28,604 bases of DNA, taken from an uncultured Bdellovibrio sp. (GTDB taxonomy: Bacteria > Bdellovibrionota > Bdellovibrionia > Bdellovibrionales > Bdellovibrionaceae). Positions within the stretch are counted from its first letter, which is position 1; every line of letters starts with the position of its first letter. The stretch spans positions 1-28,604 of the forward strand of contig NZ_CAMLDV010000030.1 in the NCBI RefSeq assembly GCF_946478835.1, read 5' to 3'. The notes beneath the pieces were generated by a model. That model was not told the DNA's origin. It saw nothing but the letters and a program-made list of their open reading frames with translations, and ran no database searches. Positions 6,453-15,630 of this stretch are shown piece after piece. The translations under genes and the position numbers were made by a program.

Positions 6453-7670
6453 TCATGCTTTCTTCAATTTTGCTTTCGCTAGTCTCTTGCCTAGCTCAAC
6501 ACCAGGTTGATTAAAAGCATCAATTTGCATGTACTCGCCGAGGCCCGCGACAACAAGCTGCCAGTACATGAACATATATCCCAGAGTGTGTTCATCTAAG
6601 ACTTTTGTCTTAAGCGTGAGAGTAGAAACTCCATTCTGCGTCAGAGCTTCTTGTGTGGCCACCGCTTCTGCCCTCAAAAGTTCACCCATGGTGCGACCTT
6701 CAAGATCTGCTGTCTCAGAGAATTGAGTTTTATGAAGGCGCTGAGAACCCGCTTCAGATTCTTCAACTCGCACAAATATCACAAACTTATCGCGAGCGCC
6801 TTCCATCACTTGTTGCAAAATGGAGTGTTGATCACAAGCGCCCACCGCTGACATTGGTGTACTTGCACGCGGAGCTTCACCGCCGCCACGTCCTTGCCCC
6901 TTCGCTAAAGATTCCGCCCACAGTTGTTGAAACCAAGAACCAAAATCTTTTAAACGCGAATTGTAAGACCAAAGAAGCGTGATCCACTCGTTGCGATCAA
7001 AACTTTGTGCGACTTGCGCCATGGTTTGTGTCACAAGAGAAGTGTCGTTAAGAGCGCGCATCGCTCCAACGCGGAATTTTTCTAAATCCAAACCAAGAAA
7101 GGCCGCAGGCATCATTCCCACTGGAGAAAGAACAGAAAAACGTCCTCCGACATCCACAGGAATTTCACACATGGGCACTTCGTTTTTCTTAGCCCATTTT
7201 GTCAGTGTGTTTTCTTTGTTTTCCGAAATCACGACACTTTGAGCCGCGAGATGCAGATTTTCTTCTTTAAAAATTTGATCGAGGAATTCCAAAGCACACA
7301 GTGTTTCAATCGTCGTTCCACTTTTAGAAATGAAAACCCAACCCACTTCGCGCAAATCGCCTAATTCCTCGATTAAGGTTTCAAATTCCAAAGCATCGAC
7401 GTTATCAACGAAGAATAATTTTTTAGCTCTGAAAACTTCGGCGATTACACGAGTTCCCAAAGAACTTCCACCCACACCGACAACGACGAGGCGCTTGAAG
7501 CGATGAGAAAACTCTTGGCCCACTTTGTAGGATTGCTGCCATAAGGAAACGCGCTCCATCAGTTGTGGAAATCCGATATCTTTTCTGTGTAAAAAGATTT
7601 TCAAAGCTTCTTGGCATTTTTCATGAACAGAAGAATCAATTTTATGTGCCGCTTGAGCAATTTCCAACAT
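6453..7670 (-). CDS. pgi: Glucose-6-phosphate isomerase
   Basis: A 405-residue cytoplasmic glycolytic/gluconeogenic enzyme that interconverts glucose 6-phosphate and fructose 6-phosphate. Visible family motifs are VVGVGGSSLG (64-72), the phosphate-binding SKSGTT (115-120), VDVGGRFSVLSPVG (172-185, PROSITE signature 1), WFQQLWAESLAKG around 246-258 and FNQPGVELGK near the C-terminus (signature 2). It belongs to the short forms of the family; E. coli Pgi is about 550 residues. The ribosome site GGCGGA precedes the ATG. It starts 29 bases after the phosphoesterase gene and its end abuts the dgcB promoter. Confidence 0.95.
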   Translation of the reverse strand: MLEIAQAAHKIDSSVHEKCQEALKIFLHRKDIGFPQLMERVSLWQQSYKVGQEFSHRFKRLVVVGVGGSSLGTRVIAEVFRAKKLFFVDNVDALEFETLIEELGDLREVGWVFISKSGTTIETLCALEFLDQIFKEENLHLAAQSVVISENKENTLTKWAKKNEVPMCEIPVDVGGRFSVLSPVGMMPAAFLGLDLEKFRVGAMRALNDTSLVTQTMAQVAQSFDRNEWITLLWSYNSRLKDFGSWFQQLWAESLAKGQGRGGGEAPRASTPMSAVGACDQHSILQQVMEGARDKFVIFVRVEESEAGSQRLHKTQFSETADLEGRTMGELLRAEAVATQEALTQNGVSTLTLKTKVLDEHTLGYMFMYWQLVVAGLGEYMQIDAFNQPGVELGKRLAKAKLKKA

Positions 7671-7699
7671 ACGTTCCGCCTTCTAACCTGATTGGGCCG

Positions 7700-8839
7700 T
7701 TAGGAAATAGCCACGTCTTCTTCGATTCGATGATAACCCTTCCACTCTTTCAGACGACCGCGAGGGCGGCCTCCGTCTTCAGGGTATTCGATCAGCACGT
7801 AAGTGAGCTTCGTGATTTTTCCCAAAGACACAATATCCAAAGATGTGATCTCAGTCCACGTCCCTGTATTAAAATATTCTTTATTCTCTGACCACTGACG
7901 GTATTGGTACACGTGCGTGTGGCCAAAGACGACCGTGTGAACACGTTCATCGCCTAAAATTTTACGCGCTGACTCACTTAAATCAGGAAAGATCGCACTT
8001 TCAGCAATGACTTGGATAATGCGTTTCAGAGGCCAGTGACGACGAGGATCTTTCACCACAGCGCTCTTAAGAAAATATCCGAGCGCCATAAAGAACGCCT
8101 TAATCATGATCTTTGTTTCATTCATGAAAGACCATCGCACCATTTTTCCGAACGGGCGAATTTTATCGACGTGGGGATAATGTTGTTTGATCTTTAACAC
8201 CACTTCGAGGAAAAAATGGGAGCCAAATGGCAGATTTAAAATGGGCTCGACAAGATCTTTTTTAAGAAAGAACTTTTTAGGGTCCATGCGATTTGCGGCT
8301 TCGTGCATGTGACCATGCTCGATGTGCACGCCATCAAAGAAATACACGATGTTTTTAAAGCGAATCGGAGTGCCAATCACTTGATTTAAAAACGCGCGAC
8401 ATGCAGGCCACAACATACCCTGATCGTGATTGCCGACAATATATGTAATCGTATTGCCTGGCTTTGCCGCAAACTCGGCCAGGGCTTTAAAGACATTGGC
8501 GTGCCCCTTCACAATCTCTTTTAAAATTTCCAAAGTCACAGACTCGGTAATAACCGAAAGAAAATGTCCTTTGTAATCGCATTGCAAGAAATTGAGGAAG
8601 TCGCCGTTGATGATCAACTCTACTTCATAGTCACGGTATACACCCGTGGAATAGAAATGAATGAACTCAACAAGCTTTTCACCGTAGTAAAATTCTTCTA
8701 AAGAGTTAATGCCGCCTTTTTCCAAAAGACGACCCTTCCCCAAATGGAGATCACTCACAATGATTTTGATCTTTTTGACAGGAGCTGGTTTGGCGACTGT
8801 AACGCCTTCGTTGCTCTCAACTGGGGAAGCAGAATCCAT
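7700..8839 (-). CDS. Calcineurin-like metallophosphoesterase
   Basis: A 379-residue protein with every metal-binding motif of the calcineurin-like superfamily: D30-x-H32 in SDLHLG, GD at 79-80, GNHD at 136-139, His175/His177 in HIEHGH, and GHTH at 306-309. The LpxH-like enzymes that cleave UDP-2,3-diacylglucosamine share this order, but this protein is more than 100 residues longer, with an insertion of amphipathic helices at about 185-290 that could lie on the membrane. No signal peptide. The substrate is unknown: a lipid-linked pyrophosphate, a nucleotide and a protein phosphate all remain possible. It begins 2 bases after the coiled-coil gene stops, so the two are surely co-transcribed and probably translationally coupled. 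Confidence 0.85.
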   Translation of the reverse strand: MDSASPVESNEGVTVAKPAPVKKIKIIVSDLHLGKGRLLEKGGINSLEEFYYGEKLVEFIHFYSTGVYRDYEVELIINGDFLNFLQCDYKGHFLSVITESVTLEILKEIVKGHANVFKALAEFAAKPGNTITYIVGNHDQGMLWPACRAFLNQVIGTPIRFKNIVYFFDGVHIEHGHMHEAANRMDPKKFFLKKDLVEPILNLPFGSHFFLEVVLKIKQHYPHVDKIRPFGKMVRWSFMNETKIMIKAFFMALGYFLKSAVVKDPRRHWPLKRIIQVIAESAIFPDLSESARKILGDERVHTVVFGHTHVYQYRQWSENKEYFNTGTWTEITSLDIVSLGKITKLTYVLIEYPEDGGRPRGRLKEWKGYHRIEEDVAIS

Positions 8840-8841
8840 GA

Positions 8842-10191
8842 CTACTCAGCTTTCTTCAACGGAACGAGGTTCTCCTCTTTAGCCTCTAGATTCGTTAAAG
8901 CCAAGCGCAAAGCACGCTCGGTGCGTTTAACTTGATCCTGATTGGCCTCGATAGTCTTGTAAAGTTCAAGACACTTCTTACGGTAATTATCGAGTTCCTG
9001 AGATAGCTGATCAATCTTTCTTTTCTGTTCTAAGATATACTCATCTTTAGACCGAACGAGGGCTGACTTCTCTGCACGCAGAAGCTCTAGACGATTTTCC
9101 AGCTCTCTTTCGCGGACGCGGATCTTTTTAAAGTCCGATTTAAGTCGAGTTTCCAGTTCGTCGACTTTTATACGCGCTTTGGCAACTTCGTTTTCTTTGT
9201 ACTGAAGATTGCCTTTTAAAATCAAAATCTCGCTTTGTGCGGATTCTTGCACTTCTTGTTTTTCTTTTTCCAAAGAAGAAATGCGCACTGTCAATTCATC
9301 CGTGCGAGTGCGAATGATCTCACCAGCCGAAGCCAGTTCTTCATTTTCGCCGCGCAGATGTTCAACTTCTTTTTCCAATTCCAAAATACGTTGTTGGGCC
9401 AATTTCAAGTTTTCAGCTTGCGCCAAACTTGCATCCACGGAAGTCATCACGTTGGCAGAGCCACGGCTTCCACGGTAATTCCCAACACTCACCTTCACAT
9501 CGACATCCGGAGCTTTGCGCGCGCCCAAACGAGCATTGGCAAAACCTTCCACAGCCACAGTTTTATCCGCGTCTGTCCCGGCCGCCACCGAAGAGGTGAC
9601 GTTCATGTCTTGTTGAATAGAAACGGTTTTATCTTCTCCACCGCCCATTGCAGATGGACTGAATACAGGGCGAGTGGCCTCATCGTCAGACTCTACGGAC
9701 GGAAGATTATCAACGGAAGGGCCTTTATAGATATCTTCTGTTGAAGGAGCTGAGAAAATATCATCAGGGGATTGATAACCGCCATCGGCAGAAGGACCAT
9801 CGTAATGCTCTTCTTCTGCAGAAGGACTTCCCATCATAAAACGCTCTGAAGGTGGCAAGTTGCCAAAACCTTCTGGCATATCAAAGTCAGAATCTGAAGA
9901 GGCTTCTTCATCAAGATCGTCAGAAGAATCAGAATTCTCGGACCCACCCGTAAACTCAGAAGAGACCAAGTCTTTTTCGATTCCTTTTTCTAAATTTTCC
10001 CAGAGGTTGCCGCCACCGGCATTTGTGTTTTCCACGCGGTGGGCTTCGTCATCCAGAGTCGGCAAACCAGAAAAATCATCTTCGTCCGTGGCGGCACGGT
10101 AAGAAGATTCGGACTGAATATCCTTGAGGTCATCCATCAAGGACTCAATCAGATTCTCTGCGGCTGAAGATTTCTTTTTCTTTTTGCTCAT
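8842..10191 (-). CDS. Acidic low-complexity plus coiled-coil protein, unknown
   Basis: A 449-residue cytoplasmic protein I cannot place in a named family. Residues 1-10 are basic (KKKKK). Residues 20-180 are acidic and disordered, with Ser/Asp/Glu runs and a set of degenerate PS repeats (122-165). Two near-identical motifs follow, DKTVSI (Thr189) and DKTVAV (Thr211). Residues about 255-440 are one long coiled coil (AQQRILELEKEVEHLRGENEE and onward). The layout of a flexible tail plus a long coil suggests a scaffold or polarity protein, in the way AglZ and similar proteins are built, but that is only a resemblance. It is the first gene of the run that ends in dgcB. No Shine-Dalgarno is seen before the ATG. 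Confidence 0.8.
   Translation of the reverse strand: MSKKKKKSSAAENLIESLMDDLKDIQSESSYRAATDEDDFSGLPTLDDEAHRVENTNAGGGNLWENLEKGIEKDLVSSEFTGGSENSDSSDDLDEEASSDSDFDMPEGFGNLPPSERFMMGSPSAEEEHYDGPSADGGYQSPDDIFSAPSTEDIYKGPSVDNLPSVESDDEATRPVFSPSAMGGGEDKTVSIQQDMNVTSSVAAGTDADKTVAVEGFANARLGARKAPDVDVKVSVGNYRGSRGSANVMTSVDASLAQAENLKLAQQRILELEKEVEHLRGENEELASAGEIIRTRTDELTVRISSLEKEKQEVQESAQSEILILKGNLQYKENEVAKARIKVDELETRLKSDFKKIRVRERELENRLELLRAEKSALVRSKDEYILEQKRKIDQLSQELDNYRKKCLELYKTIEANQDQVKRTERALRLALTNLEAKEENLVPLKKAE
9697..9831 (-). repeat. Degenerate PS-acidic peptide repeats in the coiled-coil gene
   Basis: Residues 121-165 read as four loose units, each opening with PS and a small residue followed by acidic residues and an aromatic: PSAEEEHYDG, PSADGGYQ plus SPDDIFSA, PSTEDIYKG, PSVDNL. 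Unit length varies from about 9 to 16 residues. It is a protein-level repeat; the DNA has diverged. Confidence 0.55.
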
Positions 10192-10401
10192 ATCTATTGG
10201 GAAATATCGGAATTTTTCCTTCTTCTCTTTAAGAGTAATGCAAAGTCAGGCCAATATCAGGATTAAGGTCGAGCCGTTCTCATTCCGAGACAGTTTTTTG
10301 CGTACACAATTATTTGTTGATGGCCACCGAGCCTTGGTCCGTTGCGGGACTTTCAAGTGCCCAAAAAACGTCTTATTGTTTAGAAAGGAAAGGACAATGA
10401 G

Positions 10402-12192
10402 ATGAAGAAGAACACAGTATCTCTCGAATTTACCGAGAAGATGGCGGGCTACGTTGTTCCTAAAAAATTTGTTTTGTCTCCAGCCCAGCCTCTTTCTCAC
10501 AATGATTTTCAAATTGAAAATGAGCGCTCCGATAAGCTGCCATTTGAATTTACGGTTACCATCAAGGTCCCCGATCTTGAACGTTTTTTAGCGGACCACA
10601 GCACGACTTCCAAAGTTTTTGGTAAGATCACTGACTTCCGGTTTCGTGATGACATGCGCCTGGATGACGGTTTTTTCCAACTTTTCACTCAGCCCGCCGC
10701 AAGTCCTCACTACGACACGGTAAAAGAAATGCACTACACATTTTTTCTCACGGACCGTGAAGGAAAAAAATGGACATTTTTTGGTTTTAAAGAAATTTTA
10801 AAAGAAAATGCCAGTGAGCTTTGGAAGCAGACGACAACGCTTTACTATTATCTCTGGGAAGGCCATTCTAATTTCGAAAAATTTGGTGAAAAGAATGTCC
10901 ATGCCGTAGGTGTCTTGCGTATTTCCTTAAGTGATTTCTTGCGCCAAATGCGCAGCTTTAAAACAAATGCGACTTCTTATCTTGAAGAAAAAGAATCCTT
11001 GCTGCGCTACTTTAAAGCTTTCACCGATACGCTCTGGGAAAGTTACGCTCCTTTTATTTTCACTACAACTTCAGCCCGCTGGAATGAACATCAGTACCCT
11101 CTGCACACCACTCAAGGTGTGGCTTTAGGTGAAAAAATTCTTCATCCTCTCGACACGCGCGACGGCCTGACTATTTCGGTGCAGCGTTTTAAATTCCAAG
11201 AATCCAAAGATGTGATTTTGCTTCTGCACGGACTGACCACGTCGACAGACATGTACATTATGCCAGAGCATGAAAACCTTGTGAACCATCTGCACACGCA
11301 AGGTTTTTCTGATGTGTGGTCTTTGGATTGGCGGGGAAGCGGAAGATTTAATTACAACCTTCACCCACACCGTTACACCGTTGATGATGTCGCTAAATAT
11401 GACATTCCGCGAGCCGTCGATTTCATTCGTGAGACTTGCGGGAATGATGTGAAAATTCACGTGATCGCTCACTGTGTGGGTTCACTTGCCTTTATGGCTT
11501 CCTACGCGGCTGGATACGTAAAAAACATCGCGAGCATTGTTGCTAACAGTGTGTCCCTGACGCCGCAAGTGCCCTGGCAGGCCTTTGCAAAGATGATGGT
11601 GGGGCCTGAAATTTTAGAACAAGCATTTGGATATCCTTACGTGTCTCCCAAAATTCCTTACTCACCAGGACGTGTTTTCGGAAAATGGCTTTACTGGATG
11701 GAGCGTTCGATTCGAAGTGAATGCAAAGAGCCTGCTTGTCATATGGTGAGCTTTATGTGGGGTTGGGGCTTCCCTGCCGCTTTCAATCACCGCAATATCC
11801 ATCCTGTGACTCATCGTCGTTTGATGGATCTTTTTGGCGGAACCAGCTTTCATTACTATAAACATATTCGCAAAATGCTTCTGGCAAAAGCTTCGGTTTC
11901 GTGGGACGGCAAGATGAACTATCTTGAGGAAATGAAGAAGCGGGATCTTCCTCCCACACTGCTGGTTTCTGGCTCGGAAAATCATATTTTTCCAGAATCG
12001 AATAAAATGACTTATGAAATTTTAAAAAACACGAAGAACGCCGCCCGTATTCAGTACAAAGAATTCGCCAATTACGGACATCAAGACGTATTCATGGGAC
12101 AATACAGTCACACGGAAGTCTTTCCGCAATTGGTAGAATTCTTAAAACAACAAGTGAGTGTCACTGAAGTCAGAAAGCTGCGTATTGCATAG
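10402..12192 (+). CDS. Alpha/beta hydrolase-like partner of GMC oxidoreductase, Cys nucleophile
   Basis: A 596-residue protein in two parts. Residues about 1-180 resemble the extra domain found beside GMC oxidoreductases (HYTFFLTDREGKKWTFFGFKE, then a WKQTTTLYYYL segment). Residues about 240-585 are an alpha/beta hydrolase: LLLHGLTTS at 272-280, a DWRGSG turn at 309-314, nucleophile elbow AHCVGS with Cys358 where most hydrolases have Ser, and His560 in YGHQD. The usual acid position reads GSENHIF, with Asn527 in place of the expected Asp. I recall the same Cys and Asn in GMC-fused relatives, so this looks like a family trait, not decay. The ribosome site AGGAAAGGA fits the ATG. It is followed after 9 bases by the GMC gene. 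Confidence 0.75.
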   Translation: MKKNTVSLEFTEKMAGYVVPKKFVLSPAQPLSHNDFQIENERSDKLPFEFTVTIKVPDLERFLADHSTTSKVFGKITDFRFRDDMRLDDGFFQLFTQPAASPHYDTVKEMHYTFFLTDREGKKWTFFGFKEILKENASELWKQTTTLYYYLWEGHSNFEKFGEKNVHAVGVLRISLSDFLRQMRSFKTNATSYLEEKESLLRYFKAFTDTLWESYAPFIFTTTSARWNEHQYPLHTTQGVALGEKILHPLDTRDGLTISVQRFKFQESKDVILLLHGLTTSTDMYIMPEHENLVNHLHTQGFSDVWSLDWRGSGRFNYNLHPHRYTVDDVAKYDIPRAVDFIRETCGNDVKIHVIAHCVGSLAFMASYAAGYVKNIASIVANSVSLTPQVPWQAFAKMMVGPEILEQAFGYPYVSPKIPYSPGRVFGKWLYWMERSIRSECKEPACHMVSFMWGWGFPAAFNHRNIHPVTHRRLMDLFGGTSFHYYKHIRKMLLAKASVSWDGKMNYLEEMKKRDLPPTLLVSGSENHIFPESNKMTYEILKNTKNAARIQYKEFANYGHQDVFMGQYSHTEVFPQLVEFLKQQVSVTEVRKLRIA

Positions 12193-12201
12193 GAAGAAAT
12201 C

Positions 12202-13896
12202 ATGAAAGTAGATTACGATTACATCGTGATCGGGTCCGGATTCGGGGGCTCGGTCATGACTTGCCGTTTAGTCGAAAAAGGTTACAAAGTTTGTTTGTTA
12301 GAACGGGGTCGGCAGTGGAAGATGCACGAGTTTCCCCGTCGTCCTCATGAAGTCCGCAAAAACATGTTCTGGGACCCGCAAGATCGCAAATTCGGTTTGA
12401 TGGAAATTCGCGACACTCCCGACAGTGATGCGATGACTTTAACCGCAAGCGGCCTTGGCGGAGGAAGTCTTATCTATGCCAATGTTCTTTATAAAATGCC
12501 TCCTGAGTTCTTCGTGAATTGGCCCGGAGGCATTTCGCGGGAGCTCTTGGATCCTTATTACGAAAAAGTATTAAAAATGATGGAGGCTCAACCCTATCCG
12601 TTTGAAACGCATTCCTATTATAAAAACACGCCGAAGACGGCTTTGTTTAAAAAACTTTCTGAAGAAATGCCGATGCATCCCGAGGCGAGGGAACGTCACA
12701 AGTTCACTTTACCTCCTTTGGCAGTTCGCTTTGAAGGAGATTTTCCGGGTCATCAAACACTCAACAGTCATGGAGCTTTGCAATCTAGATGCAATAAGTG
12801 CGGCGATTGCGACATCGGTTGCAATATTCACGCAAAGAATTCTTTGGATTTAAATTATCTTTATCGCGCTAGAAATTTAAAAAACAATCCTCACCCAGCT
12901 GACGTGCGAACTCACGCTGAAGTGATTCGTATTGAAGAACGCGAAGATCATTACGCTGTGACTTATGTCATTCCTGAATTTCCCATGCAGGAAAATGTTT
13001 TTACTGCCAAGAAGGTCATCCTTGCTGCTGGCTCACTAGGTTCTACGTCTTTATTACTAAGAATGAAAAAACAGGGGTATCTTCCTAAACTCAATCATTG
13101 GTTAGGAAAAAAGTGGAGCGGTAATGGGGATCTCATCTCGTGGATCTTTAATACAAAACCGAATGTGGATGCCACAAATGGCCCGGTGATCACAGGCTCT
13201 ATCGAATATTCATTTCGCAATTATGACGACGGATACCCTCACGGCATGTATTTACAGGAAGCCGGATATCCCTTGGGATTTGCCTGGTTTCTTTCGGGAC
13301 GCATTCCACAGCTCAGCGGTATTTTAGGTCTTTTAAAATTAGCGAGCCATCAGCTTAAAAAACATTTTTTTAAAATTCTCAAAATCAACGGTCGCGATCA
13401 AATCAATATGGGTGATGAATTTGCGAGAACTATCGACCGCGCCGAATTTACAAAACGCTGTCTGATTCTTTTAGGGATGGGGCGCGATAAGCCCGATGGA
13501 GAAATCCAACTTCGCGACGACAACCAAGCTATCATTCGTTGGAAGATCGATAAAAGCCAGCCGCACTTTGATCGTCTGCGTGAAGAGATGCGAAAGATCG
13601 CCGACATGGTGGATGGCGTTTATGTTGAAAACCCGCTGACTCACTTAAACAAGGTGATTTCCGTTCATCCTCTTGGCGGTTGTCCGATGGGGAATTCCGC
13701 AGAAGATGGCTTCGTCAATACTATGGGAGAAGTTTTCGGCTACGAGGGCTTGCATGTTATTGATGGAAGTATTCTTCCTACCTCTACAGGAGCAAATCCC
13801 TCGTTAACGATTGCCGCTATGGCTGAGTATATAGCGTCTCGAATTCCGCAGAAAAAAAACGCCCAACAGAAAACGGAAGAAAGTCAGGTTAACTGA
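12202..13896 (+). CDS. GMC family FAD oxidoreductase, cholesterol-oxidase-like
   Basis: A 564-residue flavoenzyme. The N-terminal FAD fold is clear ([18 protein letters not shown] at 11-16, acidic strand end LLERG). [15 protein letters not shown] at 82-96 is the second FAD contact. HPLGGCPMG (489-497) and [15 protein letters not shown] (528-542) carry the catalytic His/Asn region of the cholesterol-oxidase branch. Cys197, 200, 203 and 207 form CxxCxxCxxxC, spaced as in a [4Fe-4S] ferredoxin site. The substrate is not readable from sequence; a sterol, another polycyclic or a long-chain alcohol are options. There is no signal peptide. The ribosome site AGGAAG overlaps the hydrolase gene's stop codon, so the two are coupled. 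Its 3' end overlaps the chemoreceptor gene. Confidence 0.88.
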   Translation: MKVDYDYIVIGSGFGGSVMTCRLVEKGYKVCLLERGRQWKMHEFPRRPHEVRKNMFWDPQDRKFGLMEIRDTPDSDAMTLTASGLGGGSLIYANVLYKMPPEFFVNWPGGISRELLDPYYEKVLKMMEAQPYPFETHSYYKNTPKTALFKKLSEEMPMHPEARERHKFTLPPLAVRFEGDFPGHQTLNSHGALQSRCNKCGDCDIGCNIHAKNSLDLNYLYRARNLKNNPHPADVRTHAEVIRIEEREDHYAVTYVIPEFPMQENVFTAKKVILAAGSLGSTSLLLRMKKQGYLPKLNHWLGKKWSGNGDLISWIFNTKPNVDATNGPVITGSIEYSFRNYDDGYPHGMYLQEAGYPLGFAWFLSGRIPQLSGILGLLKLASHQLKKHFFKILKINGRDQINMGDEFARTIDRAEFTKRCLILLGMGRDKPDGEIQLRDDNQAIIRWKIDKSQPHFDRLREEMRKIADMVDGVYVENPLTHLNKVISVHPLGGCPMGNSAEDGFVNTMGEVFGYEGLHVIDGSILPTSTGANPSLTIAAMAEYIASRIPQKKNAQQKTEESQVN

Positions 13897-13903
13897 CTTT
13901 CTT
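13877..13903. terminator. Shared hairpin across two overlapping gene ends
   Basis: An 11-bp perfect stem (13877-13887 with 13893-13903, core AAAGTCAG/CTGACTTT) has a 5-base loop that holds parts of both stop codons (TGA at 13894-13896 rightward, TAA at 13891-13889 leftward). The arms are A/T-rich on the outside (TTTCTTT on each strand), which suits a bidirectional terminator. It is coding sequence of one or the other gene over most of its length. Confidence 0.65.
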
Positions 13904-15421
13904 TGCTCCATTGATGACGTCTCCCACGCCGCCAACCAATTCATCTAACTGCTCGGATTGTCGCGATAATTCAACGGAAGCCGCTGCGGCCTCTTCGGAG
14001 GAAGCGGCGTTGTTCTGTGTGACTTTATCAAGTTCATGAACCGCTTTGCTGATTTGTTCAATCCCAGTGGTTTGCTCGACGCTAGCATGTGCGATTTCGT
14101 TGTTCAGCACAGATACTTTTTCTGCCTCTTTCACGATTGCCTGCAATGTTTCTCCGCTTTTAACCGCATAATTATAACTTGAACTAATTAAAGTGGAGCT
14201 TTGCGAAATGAGATCTGAAATTTCTTTCGCTGAGACAGCGGATTTCTGAGCTAAGGAACGAACGGCGTCCGCGACAACAGCAAAACCTTTTCCGTGTTCT
14301 CCAGCACGAGCGGCTTCCACCGAAGCATTGAGGGCCAGAAGATTCGTTTGAAAGGCAATATCGTCAATCACTGTGGTAATTTCAGCGACCTTTTTAGAGG
14401 ATGTAGAAACTTCCTTCATAGATTCAATTAAAGTACGGATTTGTTCTTCACCGACTTTCGCTGAATTCATGGCGCTCACAGAAATATCTTTGGCACTGTT
14501 GGCATTTTCGGTGTTAAGTTTCACCATGCTTGTCAATTCTTCCAAAGACGCCGATGTTTCTTCAAGAGCTGCCGCAGCTTGGGTGGAAGAGCTGCTTAAG
14601 TTTTGTGAAGCGCTTGATATCTCGTGACTTGTCGACGCAAGACGCGCGCTTGAATTTTTAATTGAATCAACGGCATCACGCAATTTTTCCAAAGGTTTTC
14701 TTAAAATAAACCAGGCAAGGATCACACTGAAAATCAAACCTGCCAAAGCAAAGAGTAAAATATTTTGCACGGACGCTTTCGCAGCTTCATGAGTGGGTGC
14801 CATATCAGATGTGATACTGAAGACACCGTGAAGTCTTCCGTCCGCCCAATTTTCCATCGTATGACCAAGAATATCTTTTCCATTTTTGAAAGGACTTTGT
14901 GAAGGCTCGCCATGACAAAGTAAGCAGCCTTGCTTTTCAGAAAGCCGCACTGGTCTGTAAACGACAATATGATTGTCCGTTGTCGCCACGAATTCTTTCA
15001 AATTTGGATCCCGTTCGAATTTGTCAAAAATTTGCGCTTCATCGGCCGCGGCTAAGTTGCCTTTGCGACGGGGTTCTTTAGCAAAGACCCGAAATTTATA
15101 TCCAGCGCGCTCCGATTGATCCTGCCCCACTTTCATGGAAGCAAAAATGGGAACGCGTTTTAAAATACTTGTTTTTATATCCTGGGGAATATTGCCATCG
15201 GGATACCGTGCAACAATCTGATTGATATACTCTTGCAAACCGCCTTGATCGGCGACATAGTCTCGGATGCCTTCGAGCTGATCTAAAATCGCCTGACTTT
15301 TTTGAACAAGATCTTCTTGCCCTTGCTCTTCAACTTCTTTTCTTGCGATCTGAGTTGATGTAATTGATGCCAAAGCAGCCGCTAACGCCACAATACATAC
15401 TATTTTTGTTACCAGCTTCAT
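13889..15421 (-). CDS. Methyl-accepting chemotaxis protein with haem-c-type DUF3365 sensor
   Basis: A 510-residue receptor. Helix 1 (about 5-22) and helix 2 (221-240) bracket a periplasmic domain of roughly 195 residues that looks like DUF3365 (Tll0287-like): [34 protein letters not shown] and a GxxxGVFSI-type end. CLLCH at 166-170 is a c-type haem attachment motif, so it probably senses redox state or a gas. The signalling half is standard, with the hairpin tip [20 protein letters not shown] (16-17 residues from the trimer contact) and [15 protein letters not shown]. The HAMP segment after helix 2 is short. The ribosome site AGGAGG is good. It converges on and overlaps the GMC oxidoreductase gene by 8 bases. 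Confidence 0.93.
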   Translation of the reverse strand: MKLVTKIVCIVALAAALASITSTQIARKEVEEQGQEDLVQKSQAILDQLEGIRDYVADQGGLQEYINQIVARYPDGNIPQDIKTSILKRVPIFASMKVGQDQSERAGYKFRVFAKEPRRKGNLAAADEAQIFDKFERDPNLKEFVATTDNHIVVYRPVRLSEKQGCLLCHGEPSQSPFKNGKDILGHTMENWADGRLHGVFSITSDMAPTHEAAKASVQNILLFALAGLIFSVILAWFILRKPLEKLRDAVDSIKNSSARLASTSHEISSASQNLSSSSTQAAAALEETSASLEELTSMVKLNTENANSAKDISVSAMNSAKVGEEQIRTLIESMKEVSTSSKKVAEITTVIDDIAFQTNLLALNASVEAARAGEHGKGFAVVADAVRSLAQKSAVSAKEISDLISQSSTLISSSYNYAVKSGETLQAIVKEAEKVSVLNNEIAHASVEQTTGIEQISKAVHELDKVTQNNAASSEEAAAASVELSRQSEQLDELVGGVGDVINGAKKVS

Positions 15422-15592
15422 ACGTCCTCCTGCAATTCCTTTGCACTTCCTTATCTCAGGGTAGTGTTGCGAAATCGTGGAGTGTGATGATGGCCGTCAT
15501 GATTAGCGTATATTTTTTGAAATTCGCTTCAACCCGAAACGGAAAATGCTTCAAACGCGAATATGATTCTAGAGAAAAATTTGCGATAACGA

Positions 15593-15620
15593 AGTGCCCT
15601 CGGCTAAGATCGAGGGCACT
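15593..15620 (-). terminator. Hairpin after the small Lys-rich gene, probable terminator
   Basis: A 10-bp perfect stem (AGTGCCCTCG at 15593-15602 with CGAGGGCACT at 15611-15620) has an 8-base loop, 10 bases beyond the stop of the small gene. Reading leftward there is no immediate U-tract; a short AAATTTTTC lies about 12 bases on. The stem is strong, the terminator call is moderate. Confidence 0.6.
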
Positions 15621-15630
15621 CATCAGAAAA

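Noticed and set aside
9235..9744. Plus-strand ORF of about 169 codons across the coiled-coil gene
   Set aside because: It is antisense to a repetitive charged coding region, is rich in Phe/Arg/His, and has no recognisable motif.
10402..12192. Reading the Cys nucleophile and Asn acid of the hydrolase as signs of a decaying enzyme
   Set aside because: The surrounding motifs are well kept and I recall the same residues in GMC-fused relatives, so a family trait is more likely.
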